DNA of 25,305 nt from Fibrobacter sp. UBA4375 (GTDB taxonomy: Bacteria > Fibrobacterota > Fibrobacteria > Fibrobacterales > Fibrobacteraceae). Positions 1 through 5,628 of this stretch are shown one piece after another. The translations under genes were made by a program, and so were the position numbers. The DNA is taken from contig DGRZ01000045.1 of NCBI GenBank assembly GCA_002391195.1, forward strand, positions 918-26,222. Direction: 5' to 3'. The notes beneath the pieces are model-generated. The model was not told the origin of the DNA and searched no databases. It saw only the letters and a list, made by a program, of their open reading frames with translations. Each line of letters starts with the position of its first letter. The stretch's first letter is position 1.

Positions 1-287
1 TCTTCGTGAACGCTATCAAGTCCGCGAAGACCATCGTCTGGAACGGCCCTGCAGGCGTGTTCGAATTCGAAGCATTTGAAAAGGCTACCAAGGCTATGGC
101 CGACGCTATCGTCGAAGCTACCGCTGCCGGCGCAATCACCGTGATCGGTGGTGGCGATACCGCTACGGCTGCCAAGAAGTACGGTGCCGACAAGAAGGTG
201 ACCCACACCTCTACGGGTGGTGGCGCTTCCCTCGAACTGCTGGAAGGGAAGGTGCTGCCGGGCGTTGCTTTCCTCACTGACAAGTAA
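1..287 (+). CDS. pgk: phosphoglycerate kinase, C-terminal part (5' end outside window)
   Basis: This is the end of phosphoglycerate kinase, the cytosolic glycolytic enzyme that transfers phosphate between 1,3-bisphosphoglycerate and ADP. The reading frame is open from the first bases, so the gene begins before the window; only about 95 residues are present. The visible part carries the classic C-terminal signatures: the WNGPAGVFE segment, the nucleotide-side glycine-rich GGGDTA stretch, and the family's terminal THTSTGGGASLE-LEGK-LPG block. The stop is TAA at 285-287. A hairpin terminator follows about 45 bases later, so pgk is the last gene of its transcript. Identification is secure because these motifs are specific to the family. 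Confidence 0.96.
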   Translation, partial: FVNAIKSAKTIVWNGPAGVFEFEAFEKATKAMADAIVEATAAGAITVIGGGDTATAAKKYGADKKVTHTSTGGGASLELLEGKVLPGVAFLTDK

Positions 288-300
288 TCACAGGAATGTC

Positions 301-320
301 ATCCCCGCGAAGGCGGGGAT
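301..320. repeat. palindromic intergenic repeat (ATCCCCGC arms)
   Basis: A perfect 8-bp inverted repeat, ATCCCCGC at 301-308 and GCGGGGAT at 313-320 with a 4-base loop, lies between the pgk stop and its terminator. The flanking word GTCATCCCCGC recurs at 369-378, so this looks like a dispersed REP-like element rather than a one-off hairpin. Confidence 0.6.
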
Positions 321-331
321 CTCCTTTAGAG

Positions 332-362
332 ACTCTCGTTCACGCGAGAGTTTCTTTTTTTT
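332..362 (+). terminator. rho-independent terminator after pgk
   Basis: A 7-bp stem ACTCTCG (332-338) / CGAGAGT (345-351) with a 6-base loop is followed by a T-rich run, interrupted by a single C, to position 362. The location 45 bases after the pgk stop fits intrinsic termination of that transcript. Confidence 0.75.
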
Positions 363-370
363 GCGTTGTC

Positions 371-415
371 ATCCCCGCGTCTTGTGGTGAGCGAAGTCGA
401 ACCAAGGCGGGTATC
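371..415. repeat. second palindromic repeat, with a longer inner segment
   Basis: This begins with the same ATCCCCGC word as the 301-320 repeat. The arms are CCCGC-gt-CTTG (374-384) and CAAG-GCGGG (403-411). The inner part contains GAGCGAAGTCGAACC, a word typical of dispersed bacterial intergenic repeats. It lies just upstream of the promoter region of the gene at 475. Confidence 0.5.
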
Positions 416-474
416 CCCTTTATGTTGACGAAATATTGTATATTGGTTCGTAGGAATTTCGATAGGGAGCATTT

Positions 475-822
475 ATGTCCATTGCTGAACTTTCAAAGAA
501 CTTTCATGCCGAACATCGCGGGAACTGTGCCATGTCGGTAGCCTACGGTTATGCCCGCGCGACAGGCAAGTCCGAAGCGGAGGCGGTAGACGCCGCCGAG
601 ATGTTCCGTGCTTTTGGTGGAGGCAAGGCCCCGAACGGCCAATGCGGTGCGCTCTATGCGGCCAAGATGATGCAGCCCGACCATGCCGAAGCTATTGAGG
701 ACTTTTTCAGGCGCGGCGCGCAGAACTTTACCAAGTGCGCAGAAATCCGCCCGAACAAGGTCATCCCCTGCAACCGCTGCGTGGAACTGGCTGGCGAGGC
801 GCTGGACTTTTTGAACCAGTAG
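475..822 (+). CDS. C_GCAxxG_C_C family putative redox protein
   Basis: A 115-residue soluble protein of the C_GCAxxG_C_C (putative redox-active, DVU_1555-like) family. Family hallmarks are visible in order: a first Cys in GNCAMSVAYGYA (about residue 18), the FGGG glycine turn (about 47), the GQCGALYA segment in place of GCAxxG (about 56), then KCAEI and a CNRC pair near the C-terminus. The cysteines are thought to be redox-active or metal-binding; no reaction is established for the family. The ATG at 475 has a good ribosome binding site (AGGGAG, 464-469), which favours it over the overlapping upstream frame. It appears monocistronic, since the next plus-strand gene starts 280 bases later. Family assignment is fairly firm; function is unknown. 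Confidence 0.82.
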   Translation: MSIAELSKNFHAEHRGNCAMSVAYGYARATGKSEAEAVDAAEMFRAFGGGKAPNGQCGALYAAKMMQPDHAEAIEDFFRRGAQNFTKCAEIRPNKVIPCNRCVELAGEALDFLNQ

Positions 823-834
823 CGGCGTTCGTGT

Positions 835-860
835 AAAAACTCTGCGTCGCCTAAGGAGTT
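835..860 (-). terminator. putative intrinsic terminator for the small minus-strand gene
   Basis: Read on the minus strand, AACTC (860-856) pairs with GAGTT (842-838) around a 13-base loop, and five T residues (839-835) end the element. It lies 13 bases past the stop of the small ORF at 873-1028 and supports that ORF being a real transcription unit. Confidence 0.45.
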
Positions 861-872
861 GCGCTCGGAGGG

Positions 873-1028
873 CTAAGCCCGCCCTTGTTGTTTCTCCGGC
901 GCCTTTTCGTCGTGTTCCTCGATTTTACTGACCTTGGTGAACCAGTAGTCCTCACTATTGATGGAGCTCATGTTGTTCACGAGGGCGTCGAGGTCGATGT
1001 TGCTTAAGTCATTGTTTTCGTTGGGCAT
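873..1028 (-). CDS. small acidic hypothetical protein (51 aa)
   Basis: This is a short minus-strand frame: ATG at 1028-1026, TAG at 875-873, 51 residues. The product begins MPNENNDLSNIDLDALVN, is rich in Asp, Glu and Asn, has a central SEDYWFTKVSKIEE segment and a Lys/Gln-rich tail, and has no membrane segment or signal peptide. I do not recognise a family. Support for it being real: the codons resemble those of neighbouring genes, an intrinsic terminator follows, an A/T-rich block (TATATATTC) lies just upstream of the ATG, and otherwise this would be an unexplained 280-base gap. It diverges from the gene at 1104. A ribosome binding site is weak (AGGA almost touching the ATG), so the start is uncertain. 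Confidence 0.5.
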   Translation of the reverse strand: MPNENNDLSNIDLDALVNNMSSINSEDYWFTKVSKIEEHDEKAPEKQQGRA

Positions 1029-1090
1029 ATCCTGAATATATAAAATCCCTGATGCTAGCGTTGTCTGGAGCCGGGGTTTGCTTGTTTTTT

Positions 1091-1098
1091 TATCTTTC
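1091..1098 (+). promoter_or_regulatory. TAnnTTTC promoter element, 5 bases before the ATG
   Basis: TATCTTTC matches the Bacteroidota-type -7 element TAnnTTTG in all but the last base. It ends five bases before the ATG at 1104. The same spacing occurs at 4169 and 22242, which suggests transcription starts at or next to the A of the start codon. No clear -33 TTTG is visible here. Confidence 0.45.
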
Positions 1099-1103
1099 TT
1101 TTC

Positions 1104-1745
1104 ATGAAAATCGCAATTTGCGTTTTTGTTCTTTTACTCGCTCTCCTAGCCCAGGCTCAGGAGATGGACACCACCTATGTCATAGACGAGCAGGGTCGTA
1201 CTATCGGGCTTATCCACGAGAAGGGAACTGTTCCGAGAATTGCTCCTGTTGCCGCCCCTGCACCGACGTCGCAGAATCCTGAGCCGGTTTCTACTTCGGG
1301 GCCGAGTGGATATGCTGATGGCATAGACAGTGCCGCCTATTACCAGAATCTGGTGGACCGTTATACTCGTTCCGGGGAGAAAAAACGTCGTACCGGAAAC
1401 GGCATGATGATTGGTGGCGGAGCTGGCTTGCTGCTTGGAGTTCTCATGATGGTTGACGCGTATGAAGGGGCGGATCGCTGTGGAAATGAAGATTATGGCT
1501 GTAATGACGAAGAATTCCTAGAGTTTTTTACGGGGTATGGAGTAGCCATAGCAGGGGGCGTTGTTTTTGGTGTAGGTGTAACCCTCAAAATTGTAGGCGG
1601 TGCGAAACTTCGCCGTGCTACACGTTATCGGGAATCCCTGGAACGGTACAATTCACGCCGCCTTCAGGCATTGGAGTTTAGATTAGAACCGTCAATCAAT
1701 CCATATAACGGTTCTTATGGCAGTAAACTGTCTCTAAGTTTCTAA
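1104..1745 (+). CDS. secreted or inner-membrane hypothetical protein
   Basis: A 213-residue protein with no family I recognise. It starts with a clean signal peptide (MKIAICVFVLLLALLAQAQ, cleavage probably after AQA). A Pro/Ala/Ser-rich low-complexity stretch follows (about 48-70). Then come a Lys/Arg-rich patch (GEKKRRTGNG) and two glycine-rich hydrophobic segments (about 98-117 and 144-165) that look like membrane spans or a hairpin. Between them lies a Cys-containing acidic loop (DRCGNEDYGCNDEE). The C-terminus ends SLSF, an aromatic end seen in many outer-membrane proteins. It probably sits in the envelope. No ribosome binding site precedes the ATG, but a TAnnTTTC element ends five bases upstream, consistent with a leaderless message. 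Confidence 0.7.
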   Translation: MKIAICVFVLLLALLAQAQEMDTTYVIDEQGRTIGLIHEKGTVPRIAPVAAPAPTSQNPEPVSTSGPSGYADGIDSAAYYQNLVDRYTRSGEKKRRTGNGMMIGGGAGLLLGVLMMVDAYEGADRCGNEDYGCNDEEFLEFFTGYGVAIAGGVVFGVGVTLKIVGGAKLRRATRYRESLERYNSRRLQALEFRLEPSINPYNGSYGSKLSLSF

Positions 1746-1751
1746 AATTTC

Positions 1752-1759
1752 TATCTTTG
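1752..1759 (+). promoter_or_regulatory. TAnnTTTG promoter element before the lipoprotein gene
   Basis: TATCTTTG is an exact match to TAnnTTTG and lies only seven bases after the previous stop codon. Transcription would begin near 1765, giving a leader of about 25 bases that includes the AAGGAT ribosome binding site of the ATG at 1791. Confidence 0.5.
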
Positions 1760-1790
1760 GCGTCGGTGGATGGGCAAAAAAAGGATAGAT

Positions 1791-2987
1791 ATGAAGTTAA
1801 TACCCCTGGCCCTTTTGTTTTTTTGTCTCGCTGCAATGAATGGCTGCGGCGATGACAAGTCTTCTGTCACGCAAATGGAAACTGGAGAAAATCCTGAACA
1901 GGATAATCCGCAAGAGGTTTCTGAACCATGTGCATCTGCAGAAGATGGTACTTACCGCTGGGTAGAAGAAGGCGTCATTTTCCAGGTTTGTGAAAATGGA
2001 CTGTGGACAACGGATTCTGTCAAAACGGTGAAGCGAGGTTTTGATCCGTGCAAGTTTAATTTTGGTGCGGCTTGGCAGAGTTCTCACGAGGATTCTATTT
2101 ATTACGCTGGACTGGATTATGTTTCCGTCTGGTTGGGGGATAACGATTGGTACAATTTTTTTGAACAACGCATGGTGGAAATGAGCTTGCAAACACATGC
2201 GACTCCAATGATTTATGCTTACGTGATTGCGGAATTCGGGAAGGATATGGGTATGGACGATTGTGATGTCGCGAGGGCAAGGGGAAAACAATCCCTTTGC
2301 GTATATGGAGCGGATTTGATTCGGAATAATTTTGCAGACTCCATATTATATCGTTATCAGCAGTATGCCAAAGGTATGGCAAGGCAAGTTGAGTACAAAA
2401 TAGACAGTACAGAAAAATTTGAGCCCATCTGGATGATTGAACCAGACTTTTATCAGTATTCGGAGATGGCGTCGGAACAGAGTGTGGCCAATCACGGAGA
2501 GGAACAACAAAATGGCGGCATTCCTGATTCTATGATGGGCGTTTATTTCAAGCAGATTGTAGATACCATCAAGGCTTATTTGCCTGATGCCAAGATTGCC
2601 ATAGATATTTCTCCCTGGGTTTCCGACAAGGATTCGATGGGGCTGGAAAAGTGGTTCTCCAATTTCGACATGTCCTTGGTGGATTACGTGAGTACTTCTG
2701 GCGGTCGCACTTTGGCGAATTCTGAAAAAATCAGGAGCGCCAACAAACTCACGTGGAAAAAACTTTACGATACACTGAAAAAGCCTATTCTTGCGGACGT
2801 AGGTTATTCAACCGGTGGAAAGGCCACCAAGCACGACACGAACTGGGACGATATTTCTAATTTGGAAGCACGAGCCAAGGATGGGGTTGTCGGGGTGATG
2901 CAGATGGATGCCGCCCTGGACTACCCGTTGCGGGCAAGCTATATCCGTTCACGCTTGCAGGTGGACTATCCCTGGTGCAAGGAGTAG
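1791..2987 (+). CDS. lipoprotein with probable glycoside-hydrolase-like domain
   Basis: A 398-residue predicted lipoprotein. Residues 1-18 form a signal peptide ending in MNG-C, so Cys19 would be lipidated. A low-complexity Glu/Asn/Gln linker follows (about 25-45). A small Cys-bounded module resembling Fibrobacter-type secreted-protein repeats covers roughly 46-75 (SAEDGTYRWVEEGVIFQVCENGLWTTD region). The remaining 300 residues look like a TIM barrel: alternating hydrophobic strands, an EPDFYQYSE motif in the middle, a later DISPW strand, and a VGYSTGG strand. The acidic EPD is a candidate catalytic residue, but I cannot name a family. The ATG at 1791 has AAGGAT in front and gives a proper signal peptide; the in-frame ATG at 1770 would add seven residues. 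The stop overlaps the ribosome binding site of hisH, so the two are probably co-transcribed. Confidence 0.72.
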   Translation: MKLIPLALLFFCLAAMNGCGDDKSSVTQMETGENPEQDNPQEVSEPCASAEDGTYRWVEEGVIFQVCENGLWTTDSVKTVKRGFDPCKFNFGAAWQSSHEDSIYYAGLDYVSVWLGDNDWYNFFEQRMVEMSLQTHATPMIYAYVIAEFGKDMGMDDCDVARARGKQSLCVYGADLIRNNFADSILYRYQQYAKGMARQVEYKIDSTEKFEPIWMIEPDFYQYSEMASEQSVANHGEEQQNGGIPDSMMGVYFKQIVDTIKAYLPDAKIAIDISPWVSDKDSMGLEKWFSNFDMSLVDYVSTSGGRTLANSEKIRSANKLTWKKLYDTLKKPILADVGYSTGGKATKHDTNWDDISNLEARAKDGVVGVMQMDAALDYPLRASYIRSRLQVDYPWCKE

Positions 2988-2991
2988 ATTT

Positions 2992-3606
2992 ATGAGTGTA
3001 ATCGTCGTGGATTACAATGCCGGAAACCTGACTTCGGTAATGAATGCACTCTCCCGTATCGGGGTAAATGCAAAGTCCAGCCGGGATGCCGATGAGATTG
3101 CAAAGGCAACGCACCTGGTGTTCCCGGGCGTAGGAGCCGCCGCGTCTGCCATGGAAACCCTGACCCGCACGGGTATCGGAGATGCCATCAAGACTGTGGT
3201 AAAAGCCGGGAACCCGGTGCTTGGAATCTGTATTGGCTGCCAGATTATCCTGGAAGAAAGCGAAGAAGACGGCGGCGTGAAGACCCTCGGTCTTATTCCG
3301 GGACGAGCGGTGCGGTTCAAGGATGAACCGGGCCTGAAGATTCCCCACATGGGCTGGAACCAGGTGAATTTTACCCAGGATCATCCGATTATGGCTGGCA
3401 TCCGGAACGGTTCGGACTTTTACTACGTGCATTCGTATCATCCGGTGGTGCCTGCGGAGAACGCCTTTGCCGAAACTACCTATGGCACTCAGACCTTTCA
3501 GGGGCTTATCGGCAAAGGCAACCTGGTGGCCTCCCAGTTCCATCTGGAAAAGAGCGGTGACGTGGGCCTGAAAGTCCTGGAAAATTTCTGTAATTGGAAT
3601 CCCTGA
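2992..3606 (+). CDS. hisH: imidazole glycerol phosphate synthase, glutamine amidotransferase subunit
   Basis: HisH supplies ammonia from glutamine to HisF for closing the imidazole ring in histidine biosynthesis; the cytosolic HisHF complex also yields AICAR. The 204-residue length is typical. The N-terminal VIVVDYNAGNLTSV strand-loop, the LVFPGVGAA motif, the nucleophile elbow LGICIGCQ (Cys80, with Cys where most homologues have Met after the glycine) and the SQFHLEKSG motif with the catalytic His and Glu near 183-185 are all present. Start at 2992 is set by AAGGAG at 2979-2984; the frame extends upstream, but only into the preceding gene. It begins four bases after the lipoprotein stop and ends seven bases before ispF. 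No hisF or other his gene is in the window. Confidence 0.93.
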   Translation: MSVIVVDYNAGNLTSVMNALSRIGVNAKSSRDADEIAKATHLVFPGVGAAASAMETLTRTGIGDAIKTVVKAGNPVLGICIGCQIILEESEEDGGVKTLGLIPGRAVRFKDEPGLKIPHMGWNQVNFTQDHPIMAGIRNGSDFYYVHSYHPVVPAENAFAETTYGTQTFQGLIGKGNLVASQFHLEKSGDVGLKVLENFCNWNP

Positions 3607-3613
3607 GGAGAGT

Positions 3614-4102
3614 ATGGAAAAAGTTTATCGCTCCGGAATCGGTTTTGACGTTCACAAGCTGGTAGAAGGCCGCAAGTGCATTATCGGCGGGGTGGACATT
3701 CCCTACGAGAAAGGCCTCTTGGGCCACAGCGATGCCGACGTGCTGTTGCATGCCATCAGCGACGCTCTTTTGGGTGCTGCCGGTCTGGGCGACATCGGGA
3801 CGTACTTCCCCGATACGGACCCTGCCTTCAAGGGCGCCGACAGTTTGGAACTGCTCCGCAAGGTAGGGGAGGAAGTCCGCAAGGCCGGTTTTGAAATCGT
3901 GAACATCGACAGTATCGTGATGTGCGAACGGCCCAAGGTGAACCCCCACAAGGATGCTATGAAGGCAAACATTGCTCGAGTGCTTGGCCTGGACGTGAAA
4001 CAGATTGGAATCAAGGGAACTACCACCGAAAAGCTGGGATTTACGGGTCGTGGCGAAGGTATTGCCAGCCAGGCAATAGCCATGGTTTACAGTTTGGTGT
4101 GA
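3614..4102 (+). CDS. ispF: 2-C-methyl-D-erythritol 2,4-cyclodiphosphate synthase
   Basis: IspF makes the cyclic diphosphate intermediate of the MEP isoprenoid pathway. The 162-residue size is standard. Metal-binding residues are visible: Asp12 and His14 in GIGFDVHKL and His46 in DADVLLHAISDALLGA. The GDIGTYFPDTDP loop, NIDSIVMCERPK strand and the C-terminal KGTTTEKLGFTGRGEGIA motif are all characteristic. It starts seven bases after hisH with GAGGAG as ribosome binding site, so the two are almost certainly one transcript. No ispD or other MEP gene is adjacent. Confidence 0.97.
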   Translation: MEKVYRSGIGFDVHKLVEGRKCIIGGVDIPYEKGLLGHSDADVLLHAISDALLGAAGLGDIGTYFPDTDPAFKGADSLELLRKVGEEVRKAGFEIVNIDSIVMCERPKVNPHKDAMKANIARVLGLDVKQIGIKGTTTEKLGFTGRGEGIASQAIAMVYSLV

Positions 4103-4155
4103 TTTGGCTCAAATTTGCGGGTTTGTGCAGGATTGCGCTTGCTTGGAATAAAATA

Positions 4156-4163
4156 TATATTTC
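4156..4163 (+). promoter_or_regulatory. TAnnTTTC promoter element, 5 bases before the ATG
   Basis: TATATTTC lies in an A/T-rich block and ends five bases before the ATG at 4169. A TTG at 4134-4136 sits 19 bases upstream, the expected spacing for a -33 element. The geometry matches the sites before 1104 and 22242. Confidence 0.5.
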
Positions 4164-4168
4164 GGTAT

Positions 4169-4609
4169 ATGAAGCGACTGTCTTGTGTTGTTGGTTTTGC
4201 TTTTGCCTTGGGGACTGTTGCTCCCTTGGTTGCAGAAGATTTACCCAGCCATATAGACGTGGTCATTGTTTCCGCTTCGAGTTCCAGTTTGGAAAATGAA
4301 AATAGCTCCAGCTCGGCAGCGGCAATGCCGACCAGTTCCGCTTCGGCGGAAAGCAGCTCCAGCGTAAAGCAGAGCAGTTCCAGCCGTAGTCTGGACGATT
4401 CGCCCCTGCTGCCGGTAATTTCTCACGATACGCTTAGAAGCTCTTTGCCGGAGAATGGGGATGCTTCGATGGCGCTTCCCCGCAGTGTTTCTGCACCTGT
4501 CGCTCAGGGAGAGGATCGCTGGTTCGATTTGCAGGGACGCTTGCTGAAAGGCAAACCTACGGTTAAGGGAACCTATTATCACAATGGCAAGGCCGTTGTG
4601 GTAAAGTAA
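4169..4609 (+). CDS. serine-rich secreted protein with short C-terminal sorting-like tail
   Basis: A 146-residue protein with an N-terminal signal peptide (MKRLSCVVGFAFALGTVAPLVAE). A long serine-rich linker (about 34-75, several SSSS runs) follows, as is typical of Fibrobacter secreted proteins. A basic C-terminal domain ends the protein: WFDLQGRLLKGKP, then GTYYHNGKAVVVK. That tail resembles the 'xDxxGRxL...GxYxxxGKxVxxK' ends of secreted Fibrobacter and Bacteroidota proteins that act in sorting or surface attachment; this is an analogy, not proof. No catalytic domain is visible, so it may be a structural or adhesin-like surface protein. The ATG at 4169 gives the signal peptide; the open frame extends upstream to 4115, but that stretch lies in the promoter region. 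Confidence 0.7.
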   Translation: MKRLSCVVGFAFALGTVAPLVAEDLPSHIDVVIVSASSSSLENENSSSSAAAMPTSSASAESSSSVKQSSSSRSLDDSPLLPVISHDTLRSSLPENGDASMALPRSVSAPVAQGEDRWFDLQGRLLKGKPTVKGTYYHNGKAVVVK

Positions 4610-4672
4610 AAATGAATAATGGCGCAAAGCGTCGGGCGCCGTTTGCGTAGATTTAATTCAAGAATATTTAAA

Positions 4673-5419
4673 ATGACTTTGTTCAAAAAATCCGTTTTCT
4701 TTGTGGCCTTACTGGGTGCTGTTCTTTGCTGGTCGGCAGACGACCCTAAGCCTTATGTAGAAGGTGATGCGTTGCCCAACGCACTCAAGTTTTATCCGCC
4801 TCCGCCGGACACGAATTCTGCGGCATTTGCCTATGACATGGCGCAGTATAAGTGGGGAAAGTCTGTCCGGGTGACTGATTCGGCTCGGGCAAATTTGGCC
4901 ATCGCCCAGGCCGTGACAGAAGAAGCCGAGATGGCGAAAATGTTCAGTGAGCCCTTTGGCATGGAAATCTCGGAAAAGAACACGCCCGCCATTATGAACG
5001 TGCTTAAGCGCGGGATATTCACCATGCGTCTTGCATCCCGCGTTGCAAAGAAGCATTACATGAGGGTGCGCCCTTACGCCCGCCTCAAGGAGCCGACCCT
5101 GATTCCAAGTGCCGAAGAAAGCCACCTGAATAACGGCTCGTACCCTTCGGGCCATACTGTTCGTGGCTGGGGCATGGCGCTCCTGCTTGCCGAAATCAAT
5201 CCGGCGGCCCAGGACGCACTGCTAAAGTATGGCTACGAATGGGGACAGAGCCGCGTGATTGCGGGTTACCACTGGCAAAGTGACATCGAGGCCTCCAAGG
5301 CCGTGGTTACGGCGGTTTTTGCCCGCTTACATGCCGAAGAGGCGTTCCTTGCCGACATGAAAAAGGCCAGGGACGAATTCAAGAGGCTTTCGGCCAAGCA
5401 AAAGAAAAAGACGAAATGA
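4673..5419 (+). CDS. class A acid phosphatase (PAP2 superfamily), secreted
   Basis: A 248-residue periplasmic non-specific acid phosphatase of the PhoN/PhoC type. It hydrolyses phosphomonoesters through a phospho-histidine intermediate. The three PAP2 signature motifs are present: KX6RP in KKHYMRVRP, PSGH in SYPSGHTVRGWG, and SRX5HX3D in SRVIAGYHWQSD. The N-terminus MTLFKKSVFFVALLGAVLCWSADD is a signal peptide, which supports the ATG at 4673 rather than the longer frame from 4619. The C-terminal tail is very Lys-rich. It lies between the Ser-rich surface protein and the Na/Pi transporter, so a phosphate-scavenging role is plausible. TAGATTTA at 4648-4655 is a possible weak promoter. Confidence 0.9.
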   Translation: MTLFKKSVFFVALLGAVLCWSADDPKPYVEGDALPNALKFYPPPPDTNSAAFAYDMAQYKWGKSVRVTDSARANLAIAQAVTEEAEMAKMFSEPFGMEISEKNTPAIMNVLKRGIFTMRLASRVAKKHYMRVRPYARLKEPTLIPSAEESHLNNGSYPSGHTVRGWGMALLLAEINPAAQDALLKYGYEWGQSRVIAGYHWQSDIEASKAVVTAVFARLHAEEAFLADMKKARDEFKRLSAKQKKKTK

Positions 5420-5473
5420 TTTGCCTTTTACAGAAATTGGATAGACGGCCTGCGTATAAGCGTTCTCTAACCA

Positions 5474-5522
5474 AAAAATAGGGTTGTTCCCCTTTGACGA
5501 TTCAAGGGGGATTTCTATTTTT
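5474..5522. terminator. hairpin terminator, possibly bidirectional
   Basis: Outer arms AAAAATAG (5474-5481) and CTATTTTT (5515-5522) enclose a GC stem CCCCTT / AAGGGG (5489-5494 and 5504-5509). The right arm is T-rich, so it can terminate the phosphatase transcript. The same bases overlap the promoter of the next gene. Confidence 0.5.
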
Positions 5523-5523
5523 G
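5493..5523 (+). promoter_or_regulatory. TTTG-N19-TAnnTTTG promoter of the Na/Pi transporter
   Basis: TTTG at 5493-5496 and TATTTTTG at 5516-5523 are separated by 19 bases, the best full match to a Bacteroidota-type -33/-7 pair in the window. The expected start is near 5529, leaving a leader of about 97 bases. Confidence 0.55.
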
Positions 5524-5528
5524 TGTAT

Positions 5529-5628
5529 AGATTTAGAAACAAATGATTCTACGACGCAAATCCGGACTAGCTGAAAGGCAGCGACGATGACCCCGGTAAG
5601 CGGCGCCAATGAATAGGAAAAACCTATG
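5529..5628 (+). promoter_or_regulatory. structured leader, candidate cis-regulatory RNA, with start-site hairpin
   Basis: The long leader contains complementary segments: CCGG near 5563-5566 with CCGG at 5592-5595, and GCTG/CAGC around a short AAAGG loop between them. A final hairpin ATAGG (5613-5617) / CCTAT (5623-5627) with an A5 loop contains the ribosome binding site (TAGGA) and the first two bases of the start codon. The combination looks like a riboswitch with a translation-control platform. Words such as ACGCAAA, CCGG and GATGA recall parts of c-di-GMP-I or SAM-type aptamers, but neither consensus is complete, so no class is assigned. Confidence 0.4.

Noticed and set aside
301..415. 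CRISPR array
   Set aside because: Only two related palindromes of unequal length, without regular spacers or cas genes.
296..541. 81-codon plus-strand frame after pgk
   Set aside because: It runs through the two palindromic repeats, the terminator and into the start of the next gene; no ribosome binding site.
5545..5612. c-di-GMP-I or SAM riboswitch
   Set aside because: Some words match (ACGCAAA, GATGA, CCGG), but the conserved 5' parts and the full set of stems of either class could not be found; kept as an unclassified leader.
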